Of a DNA stretch of 64,000 nucleotides, positions 22,217-33,373 are shown in pieces. Every line of letters begins with the position of its first letter. Position 1 is the first letter of the stretch. The translations under genes and the position numbers were made by a program. Source of the DNA: Lampris incognitus. Taxonomy: Eukaryota > Chordata > Actinopteri > Lampriformes > Lampridae. The notes beneath the pieces are model-generated. The model ran no database searches. It worked only from the letters and a program-made list of their open reading frames with translations, and was not told where the DNA came from. The stretch covers positions 147,468,041-147,532,040 of the forward strand of contig NC_079212.1 in assembly GCF_029633865.1 (NCBI RefSeq), in the 5' to 3' direction.

Positions 22217-25200
22217 TCAAAAAGCAGTTTTTAACAAGCCCAAAAAACAATCATTCACCAACAACTCAAAAAATAAAAAACAGGTAAGACCCCTTTTATC
22301 CTGCTCTGTAGAACAAACCAGCTCACCCTTTATGGTGGAACACAGCACCCCTTTATAACACCACAAGGTTGTGAATGTGACCAGCTCTTTCATTGCCTTG
22401 TAATAATTGAAGTCTACTCTTCTCCTGGCCTGGACCATCCTGCAGAACAACAGTTCAACATGACATTCTAGACACTGTTTATTTCTCTTTCTCCGGCTCA
22501 CATAGATAGCCATCTTTGCCTGCCCAGCAATAAAGTTTAAGAGTTGACATTTATATTTTACACGTTGGCTGTGTTTGGAACCAAAAATAAAATTCTGTTT
22601 GCAGAAACTTTCCCGAGATGATCTAAATAAGCAGTCTAGTAGCAGAAACAGGGGTGTAAGCCTCACACATTCTGAAAAGCAATGAAACACTGTTTCTCTC
22701 TGGGCACAATAGGGACAGTTGTCATTCACATTAGGGTCTAGCACAGAAACAAAAGCACTGACCGCCACTATGCCATGCAAGACCCTCCACTGCAGATCAC
22801 CAGCTTTTTTAATTAACGTTGGTTTGTATAAACCCCTCCAGACTGGCTTCACATTCTCCCCCAAGCCCAGCTGGGCTCTCCAGGGTGTATCAGTCCCACC
22901 ACTCAGTTTCTCTTTATTCAGGACTTTTACAAGCATATTATACATGGTCTTACCTTTAAGTACATTCTGCCTTTAATTAAGAAAATTTCCCAAACCCAAA
23001 AGTGGCCCCATGCAATTTTTCAGATCAGGAACAACCTTTAAAACAGGAGATGGATCCTCACAATTGGGATGAGTAGAACCACTGCAGTATGATGTCAAAA
23101 GCCCCCATTCTATTGCTGTGAGCTGACCGTTCCACTTAAGTAGTAGCCGACTAGTGAGGCGCGTAGATTTCACTCCCAGGTGAGATGCTAGAGCAGCAGC
23201 GTTGTCAAGATTGGGCCCAGCCAGCTCCACCACCTGACCCAACGTGACGACCTTTGCCTGGCAGAACAGCTTTGATACAGTGGGTCCGATGTCACGGAAC
23301 GTGTCCATACGCCCACCATACACCACCGGCTCTTTTAGAAGCCAGCTCAGAGAGTCAGAACAGCCCATTCTCTCCTTCTTGAACATATTCCACACTCTTA
23401 TGAGCCCACGATAAAATCCAGGCAATCCGTTGAGGTCTGAGTTCTTAATAGCCATTAGAAACAAAGGCAAGTCTATTCCGAGTCCACAACACCGTTGAAG
23501 TATTGCACAGGCTGCTGGTCGCCACACTAAGTCTCGAGGCCCAGTGAGCAATCTTTGAATGAACTGGAGGCGGAAGGCTGCACCCCTGCTGGCCAGATGG
23601 ATCAGCCCTTGCCCCCCTCATCTTTAGGAAGGTACAGCACACTCTGAGGAATCCAGTGCAAGTTGTCCCAGAAAAAGTTCACCAGCACAGCCTGAATCTT
23701 GGCCAGGAGGTTGGTTGGAGGATCAACGCATGTTAAGCGATGCCATAGCGTTGATGACACCAGGTTGTTGATTACTAACATGCGACCCCTATATGACAGT
23801 TTTGGTAGAATCCATTTCCATTTCCTAAGACACCCTACTACTTTTTCCAAAACATTCTCCCAATTCTTATTTGAAAAGGTGTCATTGCCCACAAACACTC
23901 CCAGATATTTCATCCCTCCCCTTTTCCATGTCAATCCCCCAGGTAACATGAGCTTACCATTCAGTCCCTCTCCTACCATCAGTGCCTCACTTTTTCCCCA
24001 GTTTACCCTAGCTGCTGATATCTGACCAAACTTGATAACATTTTTTACTAAGACATCAACATCTCTTTGGTCCTTTACAAAAACAGCTACATCATCGGCA
24101 TAGGCAGAGCGCTTAAAGGGTTGCGCCGCAACCAGCAAAAGCAACTCCAGACAACTCACACCTCAATTTATGCAACAGGGGCTCAATGGCCAGGGAGAAC
24201 AACATTCCAGACAAAGAACATCCCTTCCTGATTCCCCTTTGAACCTTAAAAGGAGCACTCAAACCACCGTTAATTTTAAGTACACTCTCAGTGTCACTGT
24301 ATAAAACCTTGATTGTAGCTATAAAACCTGGGCTGAGACCGAAAGCTTTCATGGTTTGCCACAAGTGCTGGTGTTCAACCCGGTCAAAAGTCTTTTCCTG
24401 ATCTATGGAAATAAGACCAGTTTCAACTCCCAATGAACTAGAGATGTCCAAAACGTCCCTAATTAATGTAATGTTGTCAGTGATCAGCCTACCGGGCACA
24501 CAGTAAGTCTGGTCAACATGGATGACCTCCTTCATCACCTTTCTCAGTCTGTTTGCTAACACCTTAGAAAAGATCTTGTAATCAGTGCAGAGCAGGGACA
24601 CTGGCCGCCAGTTCTTAATGTCCTGCAAATCCCCTTTCTTCGGTAAGAGCGTAATGACGGCCCTTCTGCAACTCCGAGGCAACCTCCCCTCAGTTGCACT
24701 GTTCCTCAGGACAGTCAACAAATCCCCTCCGAGCACCGGCCAAAAAGACTTATAGAAGTCAACAGGTAAACCGTCTATACCAGGTGCCTTGCCACTTTCC
24801 AGACTTTGCAGGGCGTCATGAAGTTCTTCACGGGACAGTTGTGCCTCGAGGTCTGTATTGAGTGCTACCTCAACCTTTTTTAGCCCATGATAGAATGATT
24901 CAGCCCCTAGCACATCCTGCCTGAATTCGCTCTTATAGAGGTCACTGTAAAACCCTGCTGCGTATTTCAGAATTCCAGAAAAATCTGACAGCTGCACACC
25001 AGTGTTAGTACGCAGAGAGTGAATGGTTTTTCTCTGCCCATTCTTGCACTCTAGACTAAAGAAAAAGTGAGAAGGAGCATCCATATGTGTGGCGTTCAGA
25101 AAGCGTGAGCGGACCAGTGCCCCCTGTGCTGTAATACCCAGCAGGCTAGCCAAAGCACACTTTCTGGATTTGAGAGCCTCTACATGGCCTCTGTCTCCTG

Positions 25201-26191
25201 TGGAATCTGCCAAATTCTGTAGTTCCACCATTTCATCCTCTAGATCTCTCATAGATCTGGCTATGTCTCTGGTGACATTGCGAGTGTACTGCTGGCAAAA
25301 CTGCTTTATCTGACACTTGCCAATGTCCCACCATTGCTGCAGAGAAATAAATTCAGACCTTTGGCTTCTATATTGGCCCCAGAAAAACTTAAAAGCATCT
25401 GTAAAGTTGTTATCATTTAGGAGGCCTGTGTTAAAATGCCAGAAAGCACTATTTGTTTTAACACTTCGTATGATAACCGAGCACTGTACAAGAGAGTGGT
25501 CAGAGAAACAAACTGGAAGTATGTTACATTGTTTAAACACATTAAAATTATGTTTAAAACAATAAAACCGATCAAGCCGTGCCATGGATAGCGCATTATC
25601 TTTTAAATGTGTCCATGTATACTGCCTTTGGGTGCCATAAAAAGCTCTCCAAACATCTTTCAGTTCACACGAATTAACCAAGCCTGTGAGCCGACTAAGA
25701 GATGCAGGATGTGGTTCCTGATGGTTCCTCTCCAGCTTGCAATTCTCTGCACAGTTAAAGTCCCCTCCCAGAAATAAATACTCCTCACTGTCACACTTAC
25801 TAATAACATCAGATTACACATCCAAAAAAACTCATCTTTCAGGGCCAAGGGTTGGACCATAAACATTTATAAAAACTAGTGTTATGTTTTCATAATGCGC
25901 TCTTACTTTCAGTAGCCGGCCTTTGACTACTTCCTCTACCTCGAGGGAGCATGGCAAAAAATCTCTTGAGAAAAGAATCCCAACCTCACCACTAATATTC
26001 GATTTATGACTGAGAATCAATTTTCCAGTCCAATCCCTCTTCCATTCAGTTTCATTATCTGCTGTGCTATGTGTTTCTTGCACAAGCAAGACATCTATTT
26101 TCTTCAGCTCAACCAGTTTAAACACAGCAGCTCTTTTCATGTCATCTCTTGCTCCATTCAGATTTAAAGTGCCTAATTGTATATTACACAT
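22217..26191 (-). pseudogene. Tx1-like LINE ORF2: endonuclease-RT (broken)
   Basis: Segments in order: AP-like endonuclease 26191-25832 (LGTLNLNGARDD, VLLVQETHST, FINVYGPT); frame break near 25800; endonuclease end and linker 25681-25000 (CFSDHSLVQC); RT 24900-23950 with GKAPGIDGLPVDFYKSFWP, NWRPVSLLCTDYKIFSKVLA and RGIRKGCSLSGMLFSLAIEP. The first catalytic motif reads DQEKTFDRVEH. The YADD box lies just after a frame break (24110-24060). A further break near 23600 leads to C-terminal parts 23551-22973 and 22945-22217. The latter holds a zinc-finger-like CPYCAQRETVFHCFSEC. Three or more breaks make it nonfunctional. Confidence 0.85.
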
Positions 26192-26297
26192 GAGGAGAGT
26201 GGGGCTGAACTGTGCCAGAAACAAGCTTACACTGACCAAAAAGATAAAAATACCCAAACTTGTCTTAATGATGATCATGAAGTTGCAATTTTACCTT

Positions 26298-27667
26298 CTA
26301 AACAAGTTTTTTCAGTCTGAAGACTTCCTGCTCAGTAATTGTGTTCACCTCCAAGTCCCCTGTGTTTTTCATAAAGCATTTCACTGAGTCAATAAAAAGC
26401 TGCAAGTCTGGAAAGTAGTTTCCCACCTTGACTGCCCTCAAACCCTTGGTACCCTGCAAAAACTTCCTGATTTTCAGAAAAGCATAGCTGCCTTCTGTGT
26501 CCACCTGTGTACGAGGAGAGGAACCTAACTCACACTCACTTTCTTCTGTGTTCTCATCAGACAAAGAGGAGGATGGCTTTTTATCTTTTGACGCCCTCTT
26601 CGCTTTTAAACTTTCCTGTCTACCTTCAGTCGGCTTCCTTTTAATGGACTTTTTTGATTTTATTTCATCGTCCAACATAATCTCTGCCTCTTCTTCGAGT
26701 ACAGACTCTGCCACTCTAACAGCAGTCTGCTGTATTTGCGTCCTCTGACCACAATTTGTATCTGGCCCAGCCAATTTGCTATGATCCCTGGTCTCGCTGT
26801 TTTCATCTTCCGTTTCATTCTGTTCAACCTCCGCTACCTGCTCATCCTGGCCATCAGCTCTGACCTGCCCAAGTTCTGTCACCTTCTCAGTGTGCTCAAC
26901 GTTTTTAATCTGCTCAGCCTGCACACCTCCTTCTCCTGCCTGCTCAGTCCGTCCATTTTCCTCATGTTCCCCAGCCTCGGTCTTTTTCTGTGTCACCACC
27001 TGGTCTGTTTCTCCCGCCCCTCGCTTCCCAGCCTCCTGTCCGCCCTGTGCCGACTCGGCCGCGCCGCCTCCAGCCGGAGATGCGCCGCTCGTGGCGCATT
27101 ACTAAATCCCCCACTGACCCACAGCCAAAACAATTTCATCATAAGGGATGTAACAAATACAATGTAGTTAAAGTCATCAATCCTGAATTTCAGCTTCAGA
27201 TCCAAATCCTCTGCATTATTTTTCAAAACCATGAAACCTTGCCTCCTATGAGACACAACGTGTTTCAAGTGAGGAGACTGGCAACCGGAGGAGACCATTT
27301 TTATCGGGGACACTAGTTGTCCGTATCTTGCAAGCTCCTTCTCAAAAGCTGCATTTCTCATGAACAGGGGGGGAGCATTAGAGATGGTGATTCTCTTGGC
27401 TGGGTTAACCAGCGGCAGAACGGGAGTCACCATGTCCCTAATCACCACACCACTTTCCACCACCTGGTTGACCTTATCAATACTGTCCAGAAACATGACT
27501 ACTGCACCGTTCATCCTGGACGCCGATTTGATGCTTCCATAGCCCACATGCTCCCCTACCGCGAGGCGGCGCTCCTCCACCGAGCACGTGACCACCGGAG
27601 CCACTTTAATCGCGTGCCGGCGTGTCAACTTCTCAAACGCCGTCCCTCCACCTCCCACAGCGGCCAT
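26298..27667 (-). pseudogene. Tx1-like LINE ORF1 (broken)
   Basis: Starts at a Met followed by AAVGGGGTAFEKLTRRHAIK, then reads VVTCSVEERRLAVGEHVGYG and SGCQSPHLKHVVSHRRQGFM. It is homologous segment by segment to ORF1 of the truncated copy at 21031-21624. The zinc-knuckle region near 27110 is disrupted by a frameshift (the CFGC half reads only in a neighbouring frame). The frame beginning at 26999 continues as a long acidic, glutamate-rich then lysine/serine-rich tail (KSKKSIKRKPTEGRQ, KKPSSSLSDENTEES) ending at 26298. Its role would be RNA binding and particle formation for retrotransposition. Confidence 0.75.
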
Positions 27668-27870
27668 ATTGCCCCGCCGGGCCGGTAGCAGCGCTACTGA
27701 AAATAAAACAACGCCGCTTAAACCTACCACCGAGAAAACCTAACTAATAAATAAACAACAAACCCACAGAAAGCACGTGAAAGCACCAGACAAAACAAGT
27801 CCAGGTTTTAGAAACTCACTCACACCGAAGCAACACGCTGCTACTCCGTACACTCACTCGCACTTCCGCT

Positions 27871-27894
27871 CAGAGAGAGAGAGAGCGAAAGAGA

Positions 27895-27948
<54 letters not shown>

Positions 27949-27959
27949 GAGAGAGAGGG
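27871..27959. repeat. (GA)n tract upstream of Tx1-like LINE
   Basis: About 40 GA units with few interruptions, directly at the 5' end of the minus-strand LINE. Reads (TC)n in the element's orientation. Confidence 0.95.
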
Positions 27960-28317
27960 GACAAGCATGGGACACTAGATGGGACAAGCATCCAGCAGAA
28001 ACCCTACATGCTGAATTCTGTAGAATGATTAAAAAAGGAAAACACCAAACAACGCATGTAGGGCAGAATTAGGCCGGTTTCCATTGATAAATGTACAAAA
28101 AGGATCTCTAAATTTCTGGATGCACTTAAACACAAGCCCAACAAATACATTGCACTTTAAAGCTCTGAAACCCAAGAACTGAACCCCGAAAAGAGTCCCC
28201 TGAAGCAGCTGGCTCTGAGACTCACTAACCCTGTAACAAATACTAAGACCAACCAACCTCAGGCCAGCACTGCATCCCAAACAAAGATACGATAAATCAG
28301 CTATAAAACAAACCAAC

Positions 28318-28475
28318 ATCAGGATAAATCAGACTATAAAACAAACCAACATGAGGATAAATCAGCTATAAAACAAACAAACATGAGGATAAATCAGACT
28401 ATAAAACAAACCAACATGAGGATAAATCAGCTATAAAACAAACCAACATGAGGATAAATCAGGCTATAAAACAAA
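28318..28475. repeat. 33-bp tandem repeat inside LINE coding region
   Basis: About five copies of AGGATAAATCAGACTATAAA plus ACAAACCAACATG, alternating 33 and 32 bp. The last copy runs into the LINE frame reading MRINQAIKQSKNNYLKHW, so a piece of ORF2 was tandemly expanded. Confidence 0.9.
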
Positions 28476-28949
28476 GCAAGAACAATTATCTGAAACATTG
28501 GAACGCTGAAATCAAAACTCAAAACAAACTAGAAGTCTATCGGGCCCTAAAAACAAACTATGATCTGGAAGAATACCTCTTAACTGTCAGAGACAGGAAG
28601 CAGCGACAGACCCTCACCAAATACAGGCTCAGTGACCACAGTCTAACCATTGAAAAGAGGAGACACAAAAAGACGTGGTTGCCAAAAGAGCATCGAACAT
28701 GTGGTCAGTGCATGACAGATGAGGTGGAGACAGAGGTGCACTTCCTCCTTAAATGTGACCCATGTGAAAAACAGCGCCGGGCTTTAGTCCAGGAGCTGGA
28801 ACATGTGACTCCAGAGTAGCAGGAAATGGAGGACGCAGGTAAGCTGCGGGGGGTCCTGGGAGGGGGGCCAGCGGCGAGCATTGCAGCAAGATTTATATTA
28901 TCTTGCCACAACCTGAGAGACAGTGGGGGACGGCACCTATTGCTACTGT

Positions 28950-29075
28950 TGTTGTTTAATATCATAATCATTGTTGTTGTTGCTGTTATTATAATCATTG
29001 TTGTTGTTGTTATTTTTATAATCATTGTTGTTGTTGTTATTATTATAATCATTGTTGTATTGTGTTGTTGTTGTT
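28950..29075. repeat. TTG-rich simple repeat in LINE 3' UTR
   Basis: TTGTTGTTGCTGTTATTATAATCATTG-like repeats (three to four cycles) between the LINE stop region and its AATAAA. Confidence 0.85.
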
Positions 29076-29171
29076 TTACATGCTTTGGCAATATGTACAC
29101 AAACGTATGTCATGCCAATAAAGCACATATTGAATTGCGAGAGAGAGAGTCAGTGAGAGTATTCATTATTG

Positions 29172-29646
29172 CAGTGCTCACCAACCCTGGTCCTGCAGAG
29201 CTCTGGTCCTGTAGAGCTCCGGTCCTGCGGGTTTTCCCCCCAACTCTTATTTAAAACACCTGATTCTACTGATTCCCTACTTACCAAGACCTTGACGAAC
29301 TGAATCAGATGTGTTAAATGAGGGTTGGAGTGAAAACTGGCAGGACGGTAGATCTCCAGGACCAGGAGTGAAAACCAGCAGGACGGTAGATCTCCAGGAC
29401 CAGGAGTGAAAACCAGCAGGACGGTAGATCTCCAGGACCAGGAGTGAAAACCAGCAGGATGGTAGATCTCCAGGACCAGGAGTGAAAACCGGCAGGATGG
29501 TTGATCTCCAGGACCAGGAGTGAAAACCGGCAGGATGGTTGATCTCCAGGACCGGGAGTGAAAACCGGCAGGACGGTAGATCTCCAGGACCAGGAGTGAA
29601 AACCGGCAGGACGGTAGATCTCCAGGACCAGGGTTGGCGACCACTG
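29172..29646. mobile_element. Nonautonomous hAT-like element with expanded end
   Basis: Starts CAGTGCTCACCAACCCTGGT and ends CCAGGGTTGGCGACCACTG, imperfect terminal inverted repeats. The flanking 8-mers CATTATTG and CTTTAATG match at 6 of 8 positions, like a decayed hAT 8-bp duplication. No transposase. From about 29340 the right inverted repeat is expanded into eight tandem 38-bp units (GGACGGTAGATCTCCAGGAC plus CAGGAGTGAAAACCAGCA). Confidence 0.7.
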
Positions 29647-29655
29647 CTTTAATGT

Positions 29656-30523
29656 AACATTTTAACATAAAGTACATCTAGTAAAATACATTATTTTGAA
29701 TGGTCAGGGGTTCATGTAGTTCTTGAGAAGATGGAAAATAATATCACAGTTATGTGTATTTAATGTATCAATATCTAATCATGACATCTGCTTCCATATA
29801 ATAAATACCATGATTAAGAATCCAGCTGAGATTCATCACACTGAACTGTGTGGTAATGTAAAGTACAGCATAATACTCCCTCAAATACTTCACGCCTCAC
29901 TTTGTGAGAACTTTTAGGTCATAAACTCTCATTATCATTTATTTGGACAACACGGTTATGTGCCATGACATGACAATAAGCACATTCTATTCACCACTGT
30001 AAGATGAGAAATGATAATAGTGAATAACTGCCCTGTCTTCAGGCTGAGATGGTGTGGATTTTTTTCCTACTGCAGTGAAAAAGCAACGTATCCCCGCCAT
30101 TTCTATAAATGCGGCATATTGCAACACCCAAACTTGCCGGCTGCCCCTTGTCGTCTGGCTCAGAGCCAGGTTGTGCCCCAACAGGTGATGTCATATCTGG
30201 CTTTGGAACTTGATACGTCGCCATTGTTGAACTGAAAAACGTCCAGCGGGTAGCGTCAACGGGGCGTTACCATGTGAGAGAAGTGTGTTCGGTACGAGCA
30301 CCTGCAGTGAAACGCTGACTCTAGCTCGATCCCCGACTCCTCCACCGAGCGTGTTCCCGTGTCCTGGAGCAAGACACTGAACCCCTAACTGCTGGTGATG
30401 AGCAGGCTGGTGTTTTGCACGGCAGCCTCCTCCATCAGTGCATGAATGTGAGGCGTCCATCTTAAAGCCCTGTGAGGGGTCGGGAAGTAGAAGAGCACTA
30501 CATAAATGTAGTCCCATTCATAC
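29656..30523. other. Intron G-H, donor-proximal part
   Basis: No recognised gene or mobile element. Open frames on either strand (30011-30235, 30517-30191) have no domain signal. Confidence 0.5.
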
Positions 30524-30700
30524 CTGAGTCTTCTCTTCTACGATGACGCTGGCATTTTTGGGGACCGGGTAGGGCAGTAGGGGGGCCTTGGTGGTTGCCA
30601 GGATGAAGTCAGTGTGAGCGCGGATGACGTCGTCCAGGTACTCCCCTGCTGGCTGGCAGCGGTAGTACACCCGAATCTCATCTGATGGCACCAGGTGGCC
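30524..30700 (-). CDS. iars1: iars1 exon G
   Basis: 177 bp, phase 0 on both sides, preceded by CTCCTCTCCCAG and followed by GTATGA. It reads GHLVPSDEIRVYYRCQPAGE, then DDVIRAHTDFILATTKAPLL and PKNASVIVEEKTQ. The family pattern here is K-LVP-DEI-VYY, a conserved Y-x3-VI-x2-H-x2-FI helix and the KAPL-PYP turn, part of the domain after the anticodon-binding domain. It joins exon F (LRKK) and exon H (LKGSDLEL) without loss. Confidence 0.96.
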
Positions 30701-30864
30701 CTGGGAGAGGAGGGATGGATGAAGAAATAATGATTTTAGAAAAACGACGACGCTGCAAACAGCAAACACTTTTTCCCTTTATTTTGAAGTCAAGCAAGAC
30801 AGAAATGATGTTCTCCGAGCAGGGACACTTCACTACCTGGCTTTCTGTCTGTGAACGTGAGGAC

Positions 30865-30990
30865 ACTTTTTTTCCTTTCCCCCCAATCGTGGCTGGCCAG
30901 TTACCCCACTCTTCCGAGCCATCCCAGTCGGGGATCGCCGTGTTGGAAGGCAGTGGAATAGACCGCTATGCTACCCGGACGCCCCCACCA
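30865..30990 (-). mobile_element. tRNA-derived SINE, internally deleted copy
   Basis: Plus strand TTTTCCTTTCCCCCCAATCG and CCCCACTCTTCCGAGCCATC (SINE tail end) is joined directly to GGGGATCGCCGTGTTGG...GCTATGCTACCCGGACGCC (tRNA-like head). The ~280-bp body is deleted. Confidence 0.75.
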
Positions 30991-33370
30991 GAGGGGTTTT
31001 CCCCTGTTGCCTGGCAAGGGAGCACGTTGCGTGTAATGTAGACAAAGTCCTCTGGCCTGACCCAGCACAAAGATGTGATGCTGAGGCAGAACGAGTCTCT
31101 GGTCGACTTTGATTTTGCAGTTGCAGTTTTTTTACAGTGTACTGTAGTGTGCTTTTCATTTAGATTTCTTCCTTTGTCTATTGGCCTTTTGCAGTACTGT
31201 ATTTTTATGCAAATCCTGAATACTGCAGACTTACTGATAGTGTATTACCTGATACATTAAACGTTGTGTCCAGATGAACTGATTCAACCTTCTTTGATTT
31301 TTTTACCTGGATTATTGAGTATGCATCGACATGTATTACTTGCAGTACTTACAGTATACAATATGTTCACTGTACCAAGTTGTGAATATACATTTTTTTT
31401 GTGAAAATGCAAAATGTATTTATTGTACACACTAAAATTTTTTACACATGAAAAATGTTTCTCTCTGCAGCTCCATGCCCTGTGTTGCATTGTGTGATGT
31501 GCAGTGTGACGAAGGCTCGGTAGTGCTTCCACATGGACTTGCTGTGTGTCTGACCTTACAGTATTGTTTGATTCTGAGCACTGACAACATGGTTATAAGG
31601 TGGCTGTGTGATTCTGCCAGAAGAGTCAGAAGTTTTATGAGTGTAGTCTGATGAGTGGGTTGTGTTTAGCTTTCAGAAATGGATGGAAGGTTTCAAGAAA
31701 TGTGTCTTAGCAATTGTGAAAAACTAAGTGCCAACACCTGCAAATGATTTCCCATTTGTCTGATAAGAAATCTGAGGTTCCTGACACACCGGGCCGACAG
31801 CCGACCATTGGCCAATGTTGGGCTGCGATGAGCGTCTGTGACCCTAGTTTTTGTGGTGTGTCCCGCGCCGTCGGCACTAGTCGGTCCCCTGTCGGCAGCT
31901 TTTTCGTTGATTCAGCATGTTGAACGGGCGAAGCCCGGTTGTGAGAGAGATCGCTCCGATTGGCTGTTCAGCTTAGCGAATCGGTGCAGAACGTACATGC
32001 TACTTGGCCGTGGGCTGTAGTCTTTGCGGTGTGTTCAAGTGCTGCTTTTTGGCCCTGACGGCAGGCGACGTGAGGAGACACAACAGTTGGCCTTCGTTGC
32101 CGCTAGTCGGGTTGGTGTGTCCGGACCCTAAGTGGTTTTCCAGCCAAGCGGGTGATACGGTGAGAAAATCAGACCCTGTGAACACGTCTTGTACGTTCAG
32201 CTCCATGACAGGAATCCCGCCATACATCTGACGGGAAGTAATTCTCTCTCCTGTTTCCTCTGCTTCTTTCTGCAAACACCCACACATGAGCATGGACAAA
32301 CAGACACATGGCTGAGATGACTGTCCAGCCCGCCTCCAACACACACCTACACACACACACAAAAACACCGACACACTGGAAATATGTGGCTGAAGGGCAG
32401 CGGCAGCTCGATACAGAGGAACAGTCAATCAATGGACAAGGGTTTGAAAAGGTTCCTCTGTGCTCTGTGTGTGTGTCTGTGTGTGTGTGTGTGGGGGGGG
32501 GGGCTCTCTTTGTCAACCCCTTCGTGAGCTCACAACACACACACCCTCTGGTTCCCCCTGCCCACTCTTCACAAACTACAACTGACCATCTTGAGGAATT
32601 GTTGAAAGAATTAATTTGGGTCTCCGGGGTGGAAAATTCCAGGCAGATCCGGTGTGAAAGAAGCAGAGGAATGTAGGCCAGGCTGCCATAGGAGGACGGA
32701 AAAACACAGTTTGTTTTCCTGCGAAAACAGGAGGCTGTTGACTAATCCGCCTTTACAGCTCGGAGCCCTTCAAAGGCCTGATGTTAAATCTGAAGGGGGC
32801 GCAGGCTGTAATTAAGACTTCATTAAGCCCCCTTATGATGGAGGAACTTATGACTGTGATGCTGCAATGGAAAGATTTCAAACACCGGGAGCGGCGCAGT
32901 TAGCATGAGACGCAACATTAATGTGTTAAAAACAGCTGAACTCCTGCTCTACTGGTCCAGAGGCAGACTGGGCCGTAGCTGTTCTGAGTTTTTAAGGCTT
33001 GTGATGACGGGAAATGAAAATTGTACCGGAACCCCAAATATAGAGTTCAGAGGGTCTGGTCTCTGAGGAAAAGGCCTTCCTGGTTGGATTACGATGGTAT
33101 TTGAAAACCTGCACATGCCAAGAGGGTTACAGTGTTGTTTTAATAGTCTTTTCTGCCCCTTTTATAACCTTTCCACCCCCCAGATTAAATCTTATTCATT
33201 CTCCATCACATCTCTGCATACAGTAACTGTTTAAAAACCCATCAAAACCACAACAGTCCTGCAGGAATGTCTGTCTATTTATCTTCAACTCCACAAACTG
33301 CTGGTGGTAACTTGTTTACCAAACCCTAAAAATACACGGGTTCAAAATGACTCATTTACAATGAGTCAGA
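30991..33370. other. Intron F-G sequence with a conserved-looking block
   Basis: No exon recognised. Contains an AT-rich part (31100-31470), a GC-balanced part with possible decayed DNA-transposon sequence (31780-32010), a GT run near 32465-32494 followed by a G-run, and a block at about 32690-32900. That block includes AAAGGCCTGATGTTAAATCT and AGGCTGTAATTAAGACTTCA and has the texture of a conserved noncoding element. Confidence 0.4.
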
Positions 33371-33373
33371 CCG

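Larger units (their letters stand above)
22112..27870 (-). mobile_element. Near full-length Tx1-like LINE between TC tracts
   Basis: Minus-strand two-ORF LINE of about 5.8 kb. The 5' end CGGAAGTGCGAGTGAGTG (27867 downward) abuts a GA/TC tract at 27871-27959. The 3' end (AATAAAGACTTGG near 22130-22142, then CAAATTG at 22112) abuts the TC tract at 22059-22111. ORF1 starts near 27667 and ORF2 covers about 26191-22217. The Tx1 clade includes families that insert into microsatellites such as (TC)n (established knowledge: Kibi/Koshi-type). The paired flanking tracts here fit that behaviour. Several frameshifts make the copy inactive. It lies in intron G-H, in the iars1 sense orientation. Confidence 0.85.
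27975..29140 (+). mobile_element. L1/Tx1-like LINE C-terminus and 3' end
   Basis: Plus strand. Reads in pieces KFLDALKHKPNKYIAL, ETQELNPEKSPLKQLALRLT, then 28448-28819 with NNYLKHWNAEIKTQNKLEVY, VRDRKQRQTLTKYRLSDHSL and CGQCMTDEVETEVHFLLKC (zinc-knuckle-like). The sequence LSCHNLRDSG lies near 28900 in the last coding part. The 3' end is ATGCCAATAAAGCA...TTGAATTG at 29110-29135, followed by GAGAGAGAG. It is likely the same family, and possibly the same original insertion, as the RT pieces at 19478-20725. Confidence 0.75.

Noticed and set aside
22719..27730. Plus-strand frames of 70-140 codons opposite the Tx1 ORFs
   Set aside because: Antisense shadows of the LINE coding regions.
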